In this document: positions 17,557 through 26,457 of the stretch, piece after piece
Layout of the letters: each line of letters begins with the position of its first letter
Position numbering within the stretch: position 1 is the stretch's first letter
Origin: Rhodospirillales bacterium
Lineage (GTDB): Bacteria; Pseudomonadota; Alphaproteobacteria; Rhodospirillales; Casp-alpha2
Direction: 5' to 3'
Assembly: GCA_017644185.1 (NCBI GenBank)
Contig: JAEPMA010000007.1
Span: 124,001-188,000 of the forward strand
Length of the DNA stretch: 64,000 bases
The notes under the pieces: generated by a model
What the model was told of the DNA's origin: nothing
What the model saw: only the letters and a program-made list of their open reading frames with translations
The model's database searches: none
Translations under genes and position numbers: made by a program

Positions 17557-18879
17557 TTATTTTCCGTAAACGTATTCCGGCAGCCACAGCGCGATCTCCG
17601 GGAACGAAATGATCAGCGCGAGTGCCAGCACCATGACGAGGACGAACGGCAGGATCGAGCTGTAGATGTCCTTAATGCCGATTTCCGGCGGCGCCATGGC
17701 GCGCATCAAAAACAGATTATACCCGAATGGCGGTGTCATGTACGCGATCTGCGTGGTGATGGTGTAAAGCACGCCATACCAGATCAGATCGAAGCCAAGC
17801 GCCGCCACCAGGGGTACGTATAAGGGCGCCACGATCACAAGCATCGCGGTGTCGTCCAGAAACGTCCCCATGACGAGAAACGAAAGCTGCATCAAAATCA
17901 GGATCGTGAGGGGGCTTAGGTGCATTTGCTCCGTGAACAGATTGTCGATCGCCTTGACCGCGCCCAGCCCATCGAACACCGCACCGAAGCCGAGCGCCGC
18001 CAGAATGATCCACATGAACATGCACGAGATCGCGAGGGTTTGGCGGACCGACGTTTCAAACACGTCCTTGTTCATCCGGCGCTTGAGAACGGCGGCCATG
18101 AACGCGGTCAGCGCGCCGATGGCGGAACTCTCGACAAGGCTTGTCCAGCCGTTGACGAACGGCACCATCATGGCAGCGAAGATTGCCACGGGGAGGAGCC
18201 CGGCTCGCAGCAATCTGAGCTTCTCGGCCATCGGCACGTTCCGCTCATCCTTCGGGAGCGCAGGTCCGAGTTTGGGGTTCAACCTGCAGCGGATATAGAT
18301 GTAGATGATGAACATCGCCGCCATCATCAGCCCCGGTACCACACCCGCCAGCCATAACTGCCCGACCGGCTGGCGCGCGATCATCGCATATAGGACGAGC
18401 ACGACGGAGGGCGGGACGAGGATCCCCAGCGACGATCCCGCCTGGATGACACCTGTCACCATCCGTTTGTCGTAGTTGCGCCGCAAGAGTTCGGGGAGGG
18501 CGATGGTCGCACCGATGGCCATCCCTGCGACGGATAAACCGTTCATCGCAGATATCAAAACCATCAAGCCGATCGTGCCGATGGCAAGCCCGCCGTTGAT
18601 CGGCCCCATCCAGACATGGAACATTTTATAAAGGTCGTCGGCGATCTTGGACTCGGACAAGATGTAGCCCATGAAAATGAACATCGGCAGCGTCAATAAC
18701 GGATACCACTTCATCAGTTTCATCGCCGATGCGAACGGGATCGTCGATCCGCCCGTCCCCCATAAAGCCAAAGCGGCGATGACGGCGACCCCGCCGATCG
18801 CGGCGAACACGCGCTGGCCCGTCATGAGCATCAGCATCATCGAAGAGAACATCAAAAGCGCGATCAGTTCGTAGGACAC
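17557..18879 (-). CDS. dctM: TRAP transporter large permease DctM
   Basis: This is a very hydrophobic protein of about 440 residues with some 12 membrane helices and the DctM signature regions (LPMFIFMGYILSESKIADDL; VIQAGSSLGILVPPSVVLVL). The frame can start at a GTG at 18897, which overlaps the dctQ stop, but the GTG at 18879 gives MSYELIALLMFSSMML, a usual DctM start, with GAGGA upstream. DctM forms the transport channel in the inner membrane together with DctQ, driven by sodium or protons. dctQ and dctM are essentially contiguous. Confidence 0.93.
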   Translation of the reverse strand: MSYELIALLMFSSMMLMLMTGQRVFAAIGGVAVIAALALWGTGGSTIPFASAMKLMKWYPLLTLPMFIFMGYILSESKIADDLYKMFHVWMGPINGGLAIGTIGLMVLISAMNGLSVAGMAIGATIALPELLRRNYDKRMVTGVIQAGSSLGILVPPSVVLVLYAMIARQPVGQLWLAGVVPGLMMAAMFIIYIYIRCRLNPKLGPALPKDERNVPMAEKLRLLRAGLLPVAIFAAMMVPFVNGWTSLVESSAIGALTAFMAAVLKRRMNKDVFETSVRQTLAISCMFMWIILAALGFGAVFDGLGAVKAIDNLFTEQMHLSPLTILILMQLSFLVMGTFLDDTAMLVIVAPLYVPLVAALGFDLIWYGVLYTITTQIAYMTPPFGYNLFLMRAMAPPEIGIKDIYSSILPFVLVMVLALALIISFPEIALWLPEYVYGK

Positions 18880-18883
18880 GGGG

Positions 18884-19390
18884 CTAGATTTCCTCACCCC
18901 TGATCCTGGCGATGTCCTTACAAAGTTCCGCCAGCGACTGCAGCAGCATCAACAGGAACCCGAGGCACATGAGGGTCTTGATCGGCCATAGAACGGGCCG
19001 CCACGCGGTCGGATTACGCTCCCCATACTGGAAGGCGTACGCCGTCGAATCGATGGCGCCGTAGAGCATCACGCCCAGATAAAACAGCAACAAGAGTACA
19101 GTGACGGAATCGAAGCACGCCTTCTTTTTCGGTGACCAGTTGGCGTAGAGCAGGTCCATCCTGACGTTGGCATTCAACTGGATCGAATAGGGCCCGCCCA
19201 GAATGTAATAGGCGACCATGGCGAACTGCGCCATTTCGAGAGTCCAGAGCGAGGGGAGGAAGAAGGTTTTGGAGATCGACGACCACAAGAGGATCGCGGC
19301 CATCACGAAAATGCCGTACATGGCGATGCGGCCGATCCGGTAGTTCACGGCCTCCACATACTTGACGAACAGCTTGATCGCCTTCGGCAT
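18884..19390 (-). CDS. dctQ: TRAP transporter small permease DctQ
   Basis: The product (168 residues from the Met at 19390, or 182 from 19432) has four hydrophobic segments, the DctQ topology, with LWTLEMAQFAMVAYYILGGP as the conserved second-helix region and the loop NVRMDLLYANWSPKKKACFD. I prefer 19390 because AGGGGGG lies just before it. DctQ is the scaffold partner of DctM. It is the first TRAP gene, about 90 bases downstream of a composite repeat that separates it from the gamma-glutamyltransferase-like gene. Confidence 0.88.
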   Translation of the reverse strand: MPKAIKLFVKYVEAVNYRIGRIAMYGIFVMAAILLWSSISKTFFLPSLWTLEMAQFAMVAYYILGGPYSIQLNANVRMDLLYANWSPKKKACFDSVTVLLLLFYLGVMLYGAIDSTAYAFQYGERNPTAWRPVLWPIKTLMCLGFLLMLLQSLAELCKDIARIRGEEI

Positions 19391-19478
19391 CCGCCCCCCT
19401 GAGCGTTTTATGTCCGCCGTGCTTTGCTGCACGTGCGAATGCTCAGGTTAGCTTACCTGTGTTCGCGGTCAAGCCCGT

Positions 19479-19602
19479 CCCCTCATCCTGTCCTTCTCCC
19501 ATCGCCAATCATTTGGCGTGAGCCAAAATGGGAGAAGGGACGCACGGCCGCAGATTCCTCTCCCTTGGGAAAGGGTGGCGCGCTTGCGCGCCGGGTGAGG
19601 GG
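19479..19602. repeat. Second composite inverted-repeat element
   Basis: Outer arms CCCCTCA (19479-19485) and TGAGGGG (19596-19602) enclose a nested stem CCTTCTCCCAT (19492-19502) with ATGGGAGAAGG (19528-19538), inside which CGCCAA (19503-19508) pairs with TTGGCG (19513-19518), and then GGCGCGC (19577-19583) with GCGCGCC (19586-19592). Organisation and composition resemble the element at 14819-14925. It separates two genes on the same strand, so it may terminate or attenuate between them. Confidence 0.75.
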
Positions 19603-19608
19603 CGTTTT

Positions 19609-21216
19609 CTAGACCAGCAACGCCATGCCGTCGCGGCCGGGATCGGCGCCGCCGTCCATGCCTTTTTCGGTTAAGCGGATTGCGTGCACGCCGGCGAAGT
19701 GGAAGTTGAGCGGGTAGCGGCGGAACGCGTAGCCGTCTTCTTCCAGTTCGGCCTGCACGAAGCGGGGGATGCGGTTAACGATCTCGATAATGTCGCTGGT
19801 CGCCGAGAAACGCGGCGCGGAGACCGCCTGTTGGGCGTCCATACCATGATCGATCACGTTCAATATCCCCTGCAAAACACCCATCGCGATGTAGGTGCCG
19901 CCCGGCGCGCCGATCAGAAGCATCGGCTTGCCGTCCTTGAACACCATCGAGGGCGCCATCGACGTGAAGCGCGACTTGCCCGGCGCCAGGGAGCCGGTCA
20001 TCCCCGGACGCGGATCGAAGACCCCCATGCAGCCGTTGTAGACGAAGCCCAACCCCTCGGTCGTGACGCCCGAGGGCATCCCGAGAGAGTGCGTCATGGT
20101 GACGCAGTTGCCCTGCGCATCGACGGTGCAGAGGTGGGTCGTCTCTTTCTGGTCCTCACCTTTCTGGAGGCGCGGCACGTGGGTTTTCTCACCGGACTTG
20201 ATCTTGTCCGCCATCTTCTTCGCGTAGTCCTTGGACAACAGCATATCCAGCGGAATATCGACATAGCGCGGATCGCCGACGTGCTTGTCCTTGTCGACGG
20301 TGGCGATCTTCATCGCCTCGGCGACGGTGCGGATGTATTCGGGCGAGTTCAAACCCATACCCGCGAGATCGAAATTCTCGAGGATGTTCAGCATCTCCAG
20401 CACCATGACGCCGCCGCCCGGCGGGGGAGAAGACGCGACCTGGTAGCCGCGGTAATCGGTCCACAGAAGCTCGGTATCTTCGGGGCCCGCTTTCTTCAGG
20501 TCTTCCGCCGTGATCAGACCGCCGTTCGCTTCCATATCGGCGACGATCTTCGATGCGATCTCACCCTCATAGAAATCGTCGGCGCCCGCTTCGGCGATGC
20601 GGGTGTAGGTGTTCGCCATGTCGGTGTTGGTGATGACCCCACCCATCGGTTTCATCGAACCGTCGGCGTTGAGATAAATTTTCGCGGTCGCCGGAGAGCC
20701 CCTCAGATATTCGATGTGTTCGACCCGTCCGCCCGGTTCGACCTGCTCCCAGAAACGCCGGACGTGCGGGCGGATCATCCAGCCGTTGGCGGCGTATTCG
20801 ATGGCCGGTTGGATCACCTCGGCGAGGGACTTGGTGCCCCATTTCTTGAGCGCGGTATCATAGGCGCGCAGGCTTTCGGGGGTGGCGATGGACTGGTAGC
20901 CGACTTCGTTGACCCTGCCTTCGAGGATGAAGCCGAAGCCGTCCTCGCACTCGTGCAGCAGCTTGTCCAACCACATATCCTCTTTAACACCCAGCGGCGC
21001 GCGGGCGTGGAAATCAAGGCACTGGTGGGTTTCGAAATCGGGCAGGTAGACGTGCATCGAGCCGAAACCCGCGATCCCCGACATGAAGGGGTCGACGGTC
21101 GTCTGCACCAGCGCGGTCGCGATGGCCGCGTCGACGGCGTTGCCGCCGGCTTTCAACACCATTGCGCCGGCCTCCACAGCCTCCGGCTGCGGCGCGCACA
21201 CCATACCTTTAGCCAT
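19609..21216 (-). CDS. Gamma-glutamyltransferase-family protein without signal peptide
   Basis: The 535-residue Ntn-hydrolase has the GGT layout: alpha part with SGIAGFGSMHVYLPD, the self-cleavage point KETTHLCTVDAQGN with the expected nucleophile Thr359, then MTHSLG and the C-terminal GAPGGTYIAMGVLQGILNVIDHGMDAQQAV. Classic GGTs are periplasmic, but this one starts directly with MAKGMVCAPQPEA, so it is probably cytosolic and may hydrolyse a gamma-glutamyl or related amide made or imported by the cell. AAGGAGAG supports the start. The class II aldolase-like gene is 38 bases upstream and the TRAP genes follow, suggesting a common catabolic role. Confidence 0.9.
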   Translation of the reverse strand: MAKGMVCAPQPEAVEAGAMVLKAGGNAVDAAIATALVQTTVDPFMSGIAGFGSMHVYLPDFETHQCLDFHARAPLGVKEDMWLDKLLHECEDGFGFILEGRVNEVGYQSIATPESLRAYDTALKKWGTKSLAEVIQPAIEYAANGWMIRPHVRRFWEQVEPGGRVEHIEYLRGSPATAKIYLNADGSMKPMGGVITNTDMANTYTRIAEAGADDFYEGEIASKIVADMEANGGLITAEDLKKAGPEDTELLWTDYRGYQVASSPPPGGGVMVLEMLNILENFDLAGMGLNSPEYIRTVAEAMKIATVDKDKHVGDPRYVDIPLDMLLSKDYAKKMADKIKSGEKTHVPRLQKGEDQKETTHLCTVDAQGNCVTMTHSLGMPSGVTTEGLGFVYNGCMGVFDPRPGMTGSLAPGKSRFTSMAPSMVFKDGKPMLLIGAPGGTYIAMGVLQGILNVIDHGMDAQQAVSAPRFSATSDIIEIVNRIPRFVQAELEEDGYAFRRYPLNFHFAGVHAIRLTEKGMDGGADPGRDGMALLV

Positions 21217-21254
21217 CTCAGGCTCTCCTTTTCGGTTTCTTCGTCAGGTCGTCG

Positions 21255-22034
21255 TTATTCGGCGTAGCTCGGGTCGATCTTGTCGAGCATACGTTTGAGG
21301 GCTTCCCACTGCATCCTGGCGCTTTCGCCACGCGAATAGGAGGCCTCGAACTGTTGGGCGGTTTTCTCGCAGACCTCATCCGACGGGAAGCGAAGCTCGG
21401 CGCCCCCGGCCTGGGCCTTGAGTTGGAGTTCGCAGGCGTCATTAAGGCGCTTGTGCAGGATAAACGCACTGGCGACGCTGTCGCCGACGGTCATCAGGCC
21501 GTGATTCCACAGGATCATCGAATTCAGATCACCCAGGTCGGCGGCCAGACGGTCGCGCTCGTCCAGGTCGTCGGCGATGCCTTCGAAGTCGTGGTAGGCG
21601 ATGCGGTTATAGAAGCAGAGCGATTTCTGATTCAGCATCAGAAGACCGTCTTTCTGCGCCGACACGGCCATCCCTTCCATGGTGTGGGTGTGCATGACAC
21701 AGACGGCGTCTTCACGGTTCATATGGATGGCGGAATGGATCGTGAAGCCGGCTTTGATATAACCGAACGGGCTTTCCATGATCTTGTTGCCTTCGCAGTC
21801 GATCTTGATCAGCGAGGAGGCGGTGATCTCTTCGAACTTCAACCCTAACGGGTTGATGAGAAAATGATGGTCCGAGCCGGGCACACGTGCCGAGTTGTGC
21901 GTGAACAGCAGGTCGTCCCAACCGTAGTGGGCGACAAGACGGTAACAGGCCGCCAGATCGACCCGCATCTGCCATTCTTCTTCCGAAACCCGATCGCGCA
22001 CCGACGGCAGTTCGAGTGCATGCACGTTGCTCAT
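21255..22034 (-). CDS. Class II aldolase/adducin-family protein
   Basis: From the ATG at 22034 (GGAGGAA upstream) the product has 259 residues. It shows the adducin/aldolase II zinc-site pattern: THNSARVPG, HFLINPLG, HTHTMEGMAVS with the metal His pair, and NHGLMTVGDSV with a further His. Members cleave or decarboxylate sugar acids such as fuculose or ribulose phosphates, or are non-enzymatic. The sequence has no clear phosphate-specific signature that I can read. It is the first gene of the minus-strand group and divergent from the CocE-like hydrolase. Confidence 0.9.
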   Translation of the reverse strand: MSNVHALELPSVRDRVSEEEWQMRVDLAACYRLVAHYGWDDLLFTHNSARVPGSDHHFLINPLGLKFEEITASSLIKIDCEGNKIMESPFGYIKAGFTIHSAIHMNREDAVCVMHTHTMEGMAVSAQKDGLLMLNQKSLCFYNRIAYHDFEGIADDLDERDRLAADLGDLNSMILWNHGLMTVGDSVASAFILHKRLNDACELQLKAQAGGAELRFPSDEVCEKTAQQFEASYSRGESARMQWEALKRMLDKIDPSYAE

Positions 22035-22134
22035 TTCTATTCCTCCAGCTACGACTATCACCTAAGGTTCCATCATCGGCGGGCTTTCCGCAAGACCTGC
22101 CACAACCAAATCAGAGCGATCAGGGAGATCAGAA

Positions 22135-23976
22135 GTGTCGGACAGCAATTCGGGAGCGGGATGGAACGTCTCGCCCAGGGACTACGTGCGTGGCCTCGAG
22201 AAGGGATACGAGGGCGAACGTCTGAGCTCCGTCTACGTGCCGATGCGCGACGGTATCCGGCTCGCGGTCGACATTCACCTGCCCGGCACCGAAGACGAAG
22301 ATAAAGCGTATCCGACAATCTGTATCTTCACGCCCTATTACCGTCGCTTCGCGTTGAGGGAAGGACACAGGGACGGCATCGACCCGTGCCCGACCATCGC
22401 GTTCTACCGCGATAACTTCGTCAAACGCGGCTATGCGCTGGTTTGTGTCGACGTCAGGGGATCGGGTGCCAGCTTCGGTTGCCGCGACGGATTCCGCTCC
22501 CCGGCGGAACGCCTCGATCACCACGACACCGTGGATTGGGTTGCGCAACAGCCCTGGTGCGACGGCAACATCGGCGCGACGGGGATCTCGTATCCCGGCG
22601 CCGCATCGGACTTTCTGGCGTCGACAAATCATCCGAACGTGAAAGCCGTCGCGCCGCTGTTCGCGGTCTGGGACACGTGGTCGAACCACCTTTATCCGGG
22701 CGGCGTGCTGTTGACGTGCGTGACCAGGAATTACGGCCAGCTTGCCGATGCGCTCGATTTCGACGATCGGGATATGATTCCGGATTACGCGTACTTCAAG
22801 GACGACGATCTGGCCGGTCCGGCCCCGGTTGATGAAGACACCGACGGGTCGCTCGTCAAAGCGGCCCTCAAGGATCACGTCGCCAATTTCAACATGCAGG
22901 ACTTCGCCCAGCAGTTCCGCTTCCGCGACGACGCGCTGACCGACAACCCGGACTATCAAAGCCGGGTGATCTGCCCCTACAACTACGCCAGCCGCGACGC
23001 CGACAAGAACACGGCGTATTACACGATTTCCGGCTGGATGGACGGCGGCGGGTATTCCGTCGGGACGATCCAGCGCTATCTGTGGCTGAAAGAGAAGCAT
23101 CACCGCCTGATGCTGGGCCCGTGGGACCATGGCGCGCGCGGCCACGTCAGCCCGTGGCGCGGGGACAAGCCCGCCGCACAGCAGCCGTTCGTCGCCGCCG
23201 AGGTCCTCAGGTTCTTCGACACCCATCTAAAAGGGATCGACACCAATATCGAAGACGAGGCGCGGGTTCACTACTTCACCATGGGCGCGGAGGAATGGCA
23301 GTCCGCCGACAGCTGGCCGCCCGCCGAACCCGACACCGTCCTATATTTCGATGCCGACAACGCGCTCAGTGCATCCGCGCCGGACGTTACCGAAGGGGTC
23401 GACGATTACCAGGCGGATTACGACTGCCGCACCGGGATTCATACCCGTTACGACCGGCTCTACATCGCCAATGTCGACACCTATTACGACGACTGGCATG
23501 GCCGTGACGAAAAGATGCTGAACTTCACATCGGAAGCTTTCGACGCGGATACCGAAATGACCGGGCATCCGGTCATTGATTTGCATTTCACCTGCTCCGA
23601 AAAAGACGGGACGTTCTTCGTCTATATCTCCGACATCACACCCGAGGGTAAGTCGGTCTATGTGACGGAAGGCGTGTTCCGCGCGCTGCACCGCAAGATC
23701 GGCGATCTCCCGAAGGATATTCCGCCGACCGGCCCGACCCATTCGTTCAACCGTGCCGACGCCCAGCATCTTGTGCCCGGCGAGGCCGCGAGTGCGTCGT
23801 TCGAGCTGTTGCCGACGTCCTATCTTTTCCGGGCAGGGCATAAGCTTCGGGTCTCGATCGCCGCATCTGATAGCGATCATTTCACGCGGATTCCGGATGG
23901 GCGCCCGCCCAAGTTCGTATTCTTCCGCACAGCGGAACAGCCTTCGGCGATCCGGCTGCCGATTGTCCGTCGCTAG
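22135..23976 (+). CDS. CocE/NonD-family hydrolase (S15 peptidase-like)
   Basis: The 613-residue protein has the CocE/X-Pro dipeptidyl-peptidase layout: an alpha/beta hydrolase with nucleophile Ser152 in GATGISYPG, the His in LGPWDHGARGH, and a C-terminal jelly-roll domain (from about 390, including DLHFTCSEKDGTFFVYISDI). These enzymes cut acyl esters or amides such as cocaine esters and N-terminal dipeptides. The start is GTG with AGGGAG 8 bases upstream. No signal peptide is present. The physiological substrate is unknown. Confidence 0.9.
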   Translation: MSDSNSGAGWNVSPRDYVRGLEKGYEGERLSSVYVPMRDGIRLAVDIHLPGTEDEDKAYPTICIFTPYYRRFALREGHRDGIDPCPTIAFYRDNFVKRGYALVCVDVRGSGASFGCRDGFRSPAERLDHHDTVDWVAQQPWCDGNIGATGISYPGAASDFLASTNHPNVKAVAPLFAVWDTWSNHLYPGGVLLTCVTRNYGQLADALDFDDRDMIPDYAYFKDDDLAGPAPVDEDTDGSLVKAALKDHVANFNMQDFAQQFRFRDDALTDNPDYQSRVICPYNYASRDADKNTAYYTISGWMDGGGYSVGTIQRYLWLKEKHHRLMLGPWDHGARGHVSPWRGDKPAAQQPFVAAEVLRFFDTHLKGIDTNIEDEARVHYFTMGAEEWQSADSWPPAEPDTVLYFDADNALSASAPDVTEGVDDYQADYDCRTGIHTRYDRLYIANVDTYYDDWHGRDEKMLNFTSEAFDADTEMTGHPVIDLHFTCSEKDGTFFVYISDITPEGKSVYVTEGVFRALHRKIGDLPKDIPPTGPTHSFNRADAQHLVPGEAASASFELLPTSYLFRAGHKLRVSIAASDSDHFTRIPDGRPPKFVFFRTAEQPSAIRLPIVRR

Positions 23977-23995
23977 GTCATTGAAAATCAAAAAC

Positions 23996-24025
23996 CCCCT
24001 TCCGATATGCAATGTTGTGAAGGGG
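23996..24025 (+). promoter_or_regulatory. Hairpin that would cover the ribosome-binding site of the Deg-like gene
   Basis: CCCCTTC (23996-24002) pairs with GAAGGGG (24019-24025). The 3' arm contains the Shine-Dalgarno sequence, six bases before the ATG at 24031. The stem might block translation, or simply be the end of the CocE transcript. Confidence 0.4.
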
Positions 24026-24030
24026 ATTAA

Positions 24031-25017
24031 ATGGCCAACGAGCTGATACCCGATATCGACCCGGCGCTGCAGCCGACGCCCGAGGATCTGAACTTCGACC
24101 TCAAGGCGGCGCTCCGGGCGATTTATCTGATCCGTACCCGTGCCCCTGAGGATGGTTTCACGGCCCAATCGCTCGGTAGCGAGCGGGCCGGCCACGCCGT
24201 GCTGATCGACGAGCGGGGCATCCTGCTGACCATCGGTTATCTGGTTGTCGAGGCGGAGAGCGTGTGGCTGGTCGACGCCGACGGTGCCGCCGTTGAAGGA
24301 CATGTTCTCGGTGCCGATACCGAAACCGGTTTCGGGCTCGTTCAGATGCTGGGCCGTCCGTCGATCAAACCCCTGAAAATCGGCACCGCGACCGATCTAG
24401 AGGTCGGTGATCGGGCAATCGTCGCCGGATATGGCGGCTGCGGTCAGTCGGTGGATGTCGAGGTCGTGGGCCGGCGCGAGTTCGCCGGTTATTGGGAATA
24501 CCTTCTGGATAACGCCATCTTTACCTCTCCGCCACACCCGTTCTGGGGCGGGGCGGCGTTGATCGGCAATGACGGAACGTTGAAGGGGATTGGTTCGTTG
24601 TTCGTGCAGGAAGGCGCGCATGATGAGGACGACGACGAACCCCGCGAGGGGAATATGATCGTGCCGATCGATCTGCTCGACACCATCAAGGATGACCTGC
24701 TTCAACATGGCCAGCGCATGACGCCGCCCCGGCCGTGGCTTGGTATGTTTTCCGCCGAGAATGCGGGCAAAGTGGTGATCGCGGGGTTGTGGTCCGATGG
24801 TCCCGCAGACAACGCCGGGCTCGAAGCGGGTGATCTGGTGCTCGAGGTCGGGGGCAAGCCGGTGACGAGTATGGCGGGCATGTACAAGACGATCTGGGGC
24901 TTGGGAAGTGCCGGTGTCACGGTGCCCCTGACGATCTTCCGCGACAAGCGGATCATCGAGATCGAGATCGAAAGCGCGAGCCGGATCGAATTCTACAAGA
25001 AGCCCGGCCTGCACTGA
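24031..25017 (+). CDS. Deg/HtrA-like pseudoprotease with PDZ domain
   Basis: The 328-residue protein aligns by eye with DegP/DegS enzymes: a trypsin-like domain (about 25-225) and a PDZ domain (about 235-320, PWLGMFSAENAGKVVIAGLW). All three catalytic positions differ. Where HtrA has TNHHV with the His, this has TIGYLV; the Asp of TDLALL is replaced in TGFGLV; and GNSGGPL is FWGGAAL, so the Ser is Trp. There is no signal peptide, so it should be cytosolic and non-proteolytic, perhaps a peptide-binding scaffold. The AlkB-like gene starts 3 bases after its stop. No family assignment beyond this was recognised. Confidence 0.82.
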   Translation: MANELIPDIDPALQPTPEDLNFDLKAALRAIYLIRTRAPEDGFTAQSLGSERAGHAVLIDERGILLTIGYLVVEAESVWLVDADGAAVEGHVLGADTETGFGLVQMLGRPSIKPLKIGTATDLEVGDRAIVAGYGGCGQSVDVEVVGRREFAGYWEYLLDNAIFTSPPHPFWGGAALIGNDGTLKGIGSLFVQEGAHDEDDDEPREGNMIVPIDLLDTIKDDLLQHGQRMTPPRPWLGMFSAENAGKVVIAGLWSDGPADNAGLEAGDLVLEVGGKPVTSMAGMYKTIWGLGSAGVTVPLTIFRDKRIIEIEIESASRIEFYKKPGLH

Positions 25018-25020
25018 CCC

Positions 25021-25614
25021 ATGCCGCAGATGTCGGGGCGTGAACTCGGGATCGTCGGCGCGGACATCACCCTTTTCGAGAACGTTTTCCCGGACCCGGA
25101 ACGGCTGTTTCGTGATGTTGAGACAGAAGCCGACTGGCGGCGCGAAAACATCACTCTGTTCGGGCGCACCCATGCCATGCCGAGATTGATCTGTTGGATG
25201 GGCGAGAAATCTTACCGGTATTCCGGCCTGACCCATCCCCCCGCACCGTTCACCCCGGCAGTTCGTCAGATCGCCGAAATGGCGGCGGAAATCGCAAAGA
25301 CCGACTTCAACGGCGTCTTGCTCAATCTTTACCGAGATGGCCGCGACAGCATGGGCTGGCACGCCGACGATGAAGCATCGCTGGGATCAAAACCCGTGAT
25401 CGCCTCGGTGAGCTTGGGCGCGATGCGGCGTATGCGATTCAAACCGAAGAAGCATTTTGATGGAGTGGCCTTCGGAATCGACCTGCCTAACGGTAGCCTT
25501 CTTGTCATGAAGGGCGACACCCAAACCAACTGGCTGCACGCGGTGAGCAAGACACGGAAGACGGTTGGATCCCGGATCAATCTGACATTCAGGGAGATAT
25601 TGGAGGACGCGTGA
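25021..25614 (+). CDS. AlkB-like 2-oxoglutarate/Fe(II) dioxygenase
   Basis: The 197-residue product has the jelly-roll iron site His114-x-Asp116 in MGWHADDE and His173 in NWLHAV, with 2-oxoglutarate-binding Arg residues in SRINLTFR, and the substrate-loop NLYRDGRDSMGWHADDE. This pattern is that of the ALKBH2/3-like branch of AlkB, which repairs alkylated bases in DNA or RNA by oxidative demethylation. Met1 or Met4 could be the start. It is closely coupled to the upstream pseudoprotease gene and its stop is immediately beside the convergent iclR-type stop. Confidence 0.93.
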   Translation: MPQMSGRELGIVGADITLFENVFPDPERLFRDVETEADWRRENITLFGRTHAMPRLICWMGEKSYRYSGLTHPPAPFTPAVRQIAEMAAEIAKTDFNGVLLNLYRDGRDSMGWHADDEASLGSKPVIASVSLGAMRRMRFKPKKHFDGVAFGIDLPNGSLLVMKGDTQTNWLHAVSKTRKTVGSRINLTFREILEDA

Positions 25615-26388
25615 TCAGGCCGGTTCGGCCTCGGCGGCGAAGTCTTCCGCCATGATCGCCGCGTATTCCTTTAGAAGCGGCACGTGTTTGACCGCGTCTT
25701 CGACGCTCATCCGCGCCGCCGGCGCGTGGATTGCGAGCCCGGCAATCACCGAGTCCGTATCGGAATAGACCGGGACCGCGACCGAAATGATGCCGTCGTG
25801 ATATTCCTCGTTGTTGACCGAATACCCGCGCTGCCGGGTTTCGGCGCAGTCGGCTTCGATGGCGTCGATACTGGACAGGGTGCGTGAGGTGAAGGCCGTC
25901 AGTTCGACCCGCTCCAGAAGCCGTTTACGAGTACGCGGTGAAAGATACGCCAGGAACAACTTGCCGAGACCGGTACAGTGGACCGGTACCCGGCTACCCG
26001 GGTGCAGCTCGGCGCGGAGCGGGAAATTGCTCTCGACCCGATCCAGATAGAGCACACTGTCGCCGTCCAGAACGCCGACGTTGCAGGTCTCGGACACTTT
26101 CCCGACAAGCCGCGACAGCACCGCGTTTCGGGGTGCGTATCGGACGCACCAGCCGAACACGTCCTTCGAGATATCGAACATCTTGGGCCCGATGGCGTAT
26201 CGGTCGCGCAAGGGCTCACGGAACAGAAAACCGTATTCCTCGAGCTGGCGGGCGGTGCGGTGGACGGTCTGTTTGGGACGGCCGAGCGCTTCGGAAAGCT
26301 CCGGCAAAGACAATGGGCGCCGCGCGGCGAGGATGGCCTCGATCACCGCGAACGCCTTAATGACGACCGGCTCAGCGTTCTCGTTCAT
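25615..26388 (-). CDS. IclR-family transcriptional regulator
   Basis: The 257-residue protein has an N-terminal winged helix (LSLPELSEALGRPKQTVHRTARQLEEYGFL, about 22-55) and the IclR effector domain (about 80-250, with the motif GLGKLFLAYLSP and a C-terminal VAVPVYSDTDSVIAGLAIHAP). It sits at the end of the minus-strand Liv-type transporter genes, 69 bases after livF, and probably controls them in response to the transported compound. No operator was identified with confidence. Confidence 0.9.
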   Translation of the reverse strand: MNENAEPVVIKAFAVIEAILAARRPLSLPELSEALGRPKQTVHRTARQLEEYGFLFREPLRDRYAIGPKMFDISKDVFGWCVRYAPRNAVLSRLVGKVSETCNVGVLDGDSVLYLDRVESNFPLRAELHPGSRVPVHCTGLGKLFLAYLSPRTRKRLLERVELTAFTSRTLSSIDAIEADCAETRQRGYSVNNEEYHDGIISVAVPVYSDTDSVIAGLAIHAPAARMSVEDAVKHVPLLKEYAAIMAEDFAAEAEPA

Positions 26389-26457
26389 TTTTTCCCCCCA
26401 AACCCCGCAATTTTCCTATCACTTTGTTCGCGAATGGAAAAGGTTTACGGCGAATAT

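Noticed and set aside
16430..17587. Longer DctP start at 17587
   Set aside because: It would put 38 non-signal residues before the twin-arginine motif and overlap dctM; the ATG at 17473 has a strong ribosome-binding site.
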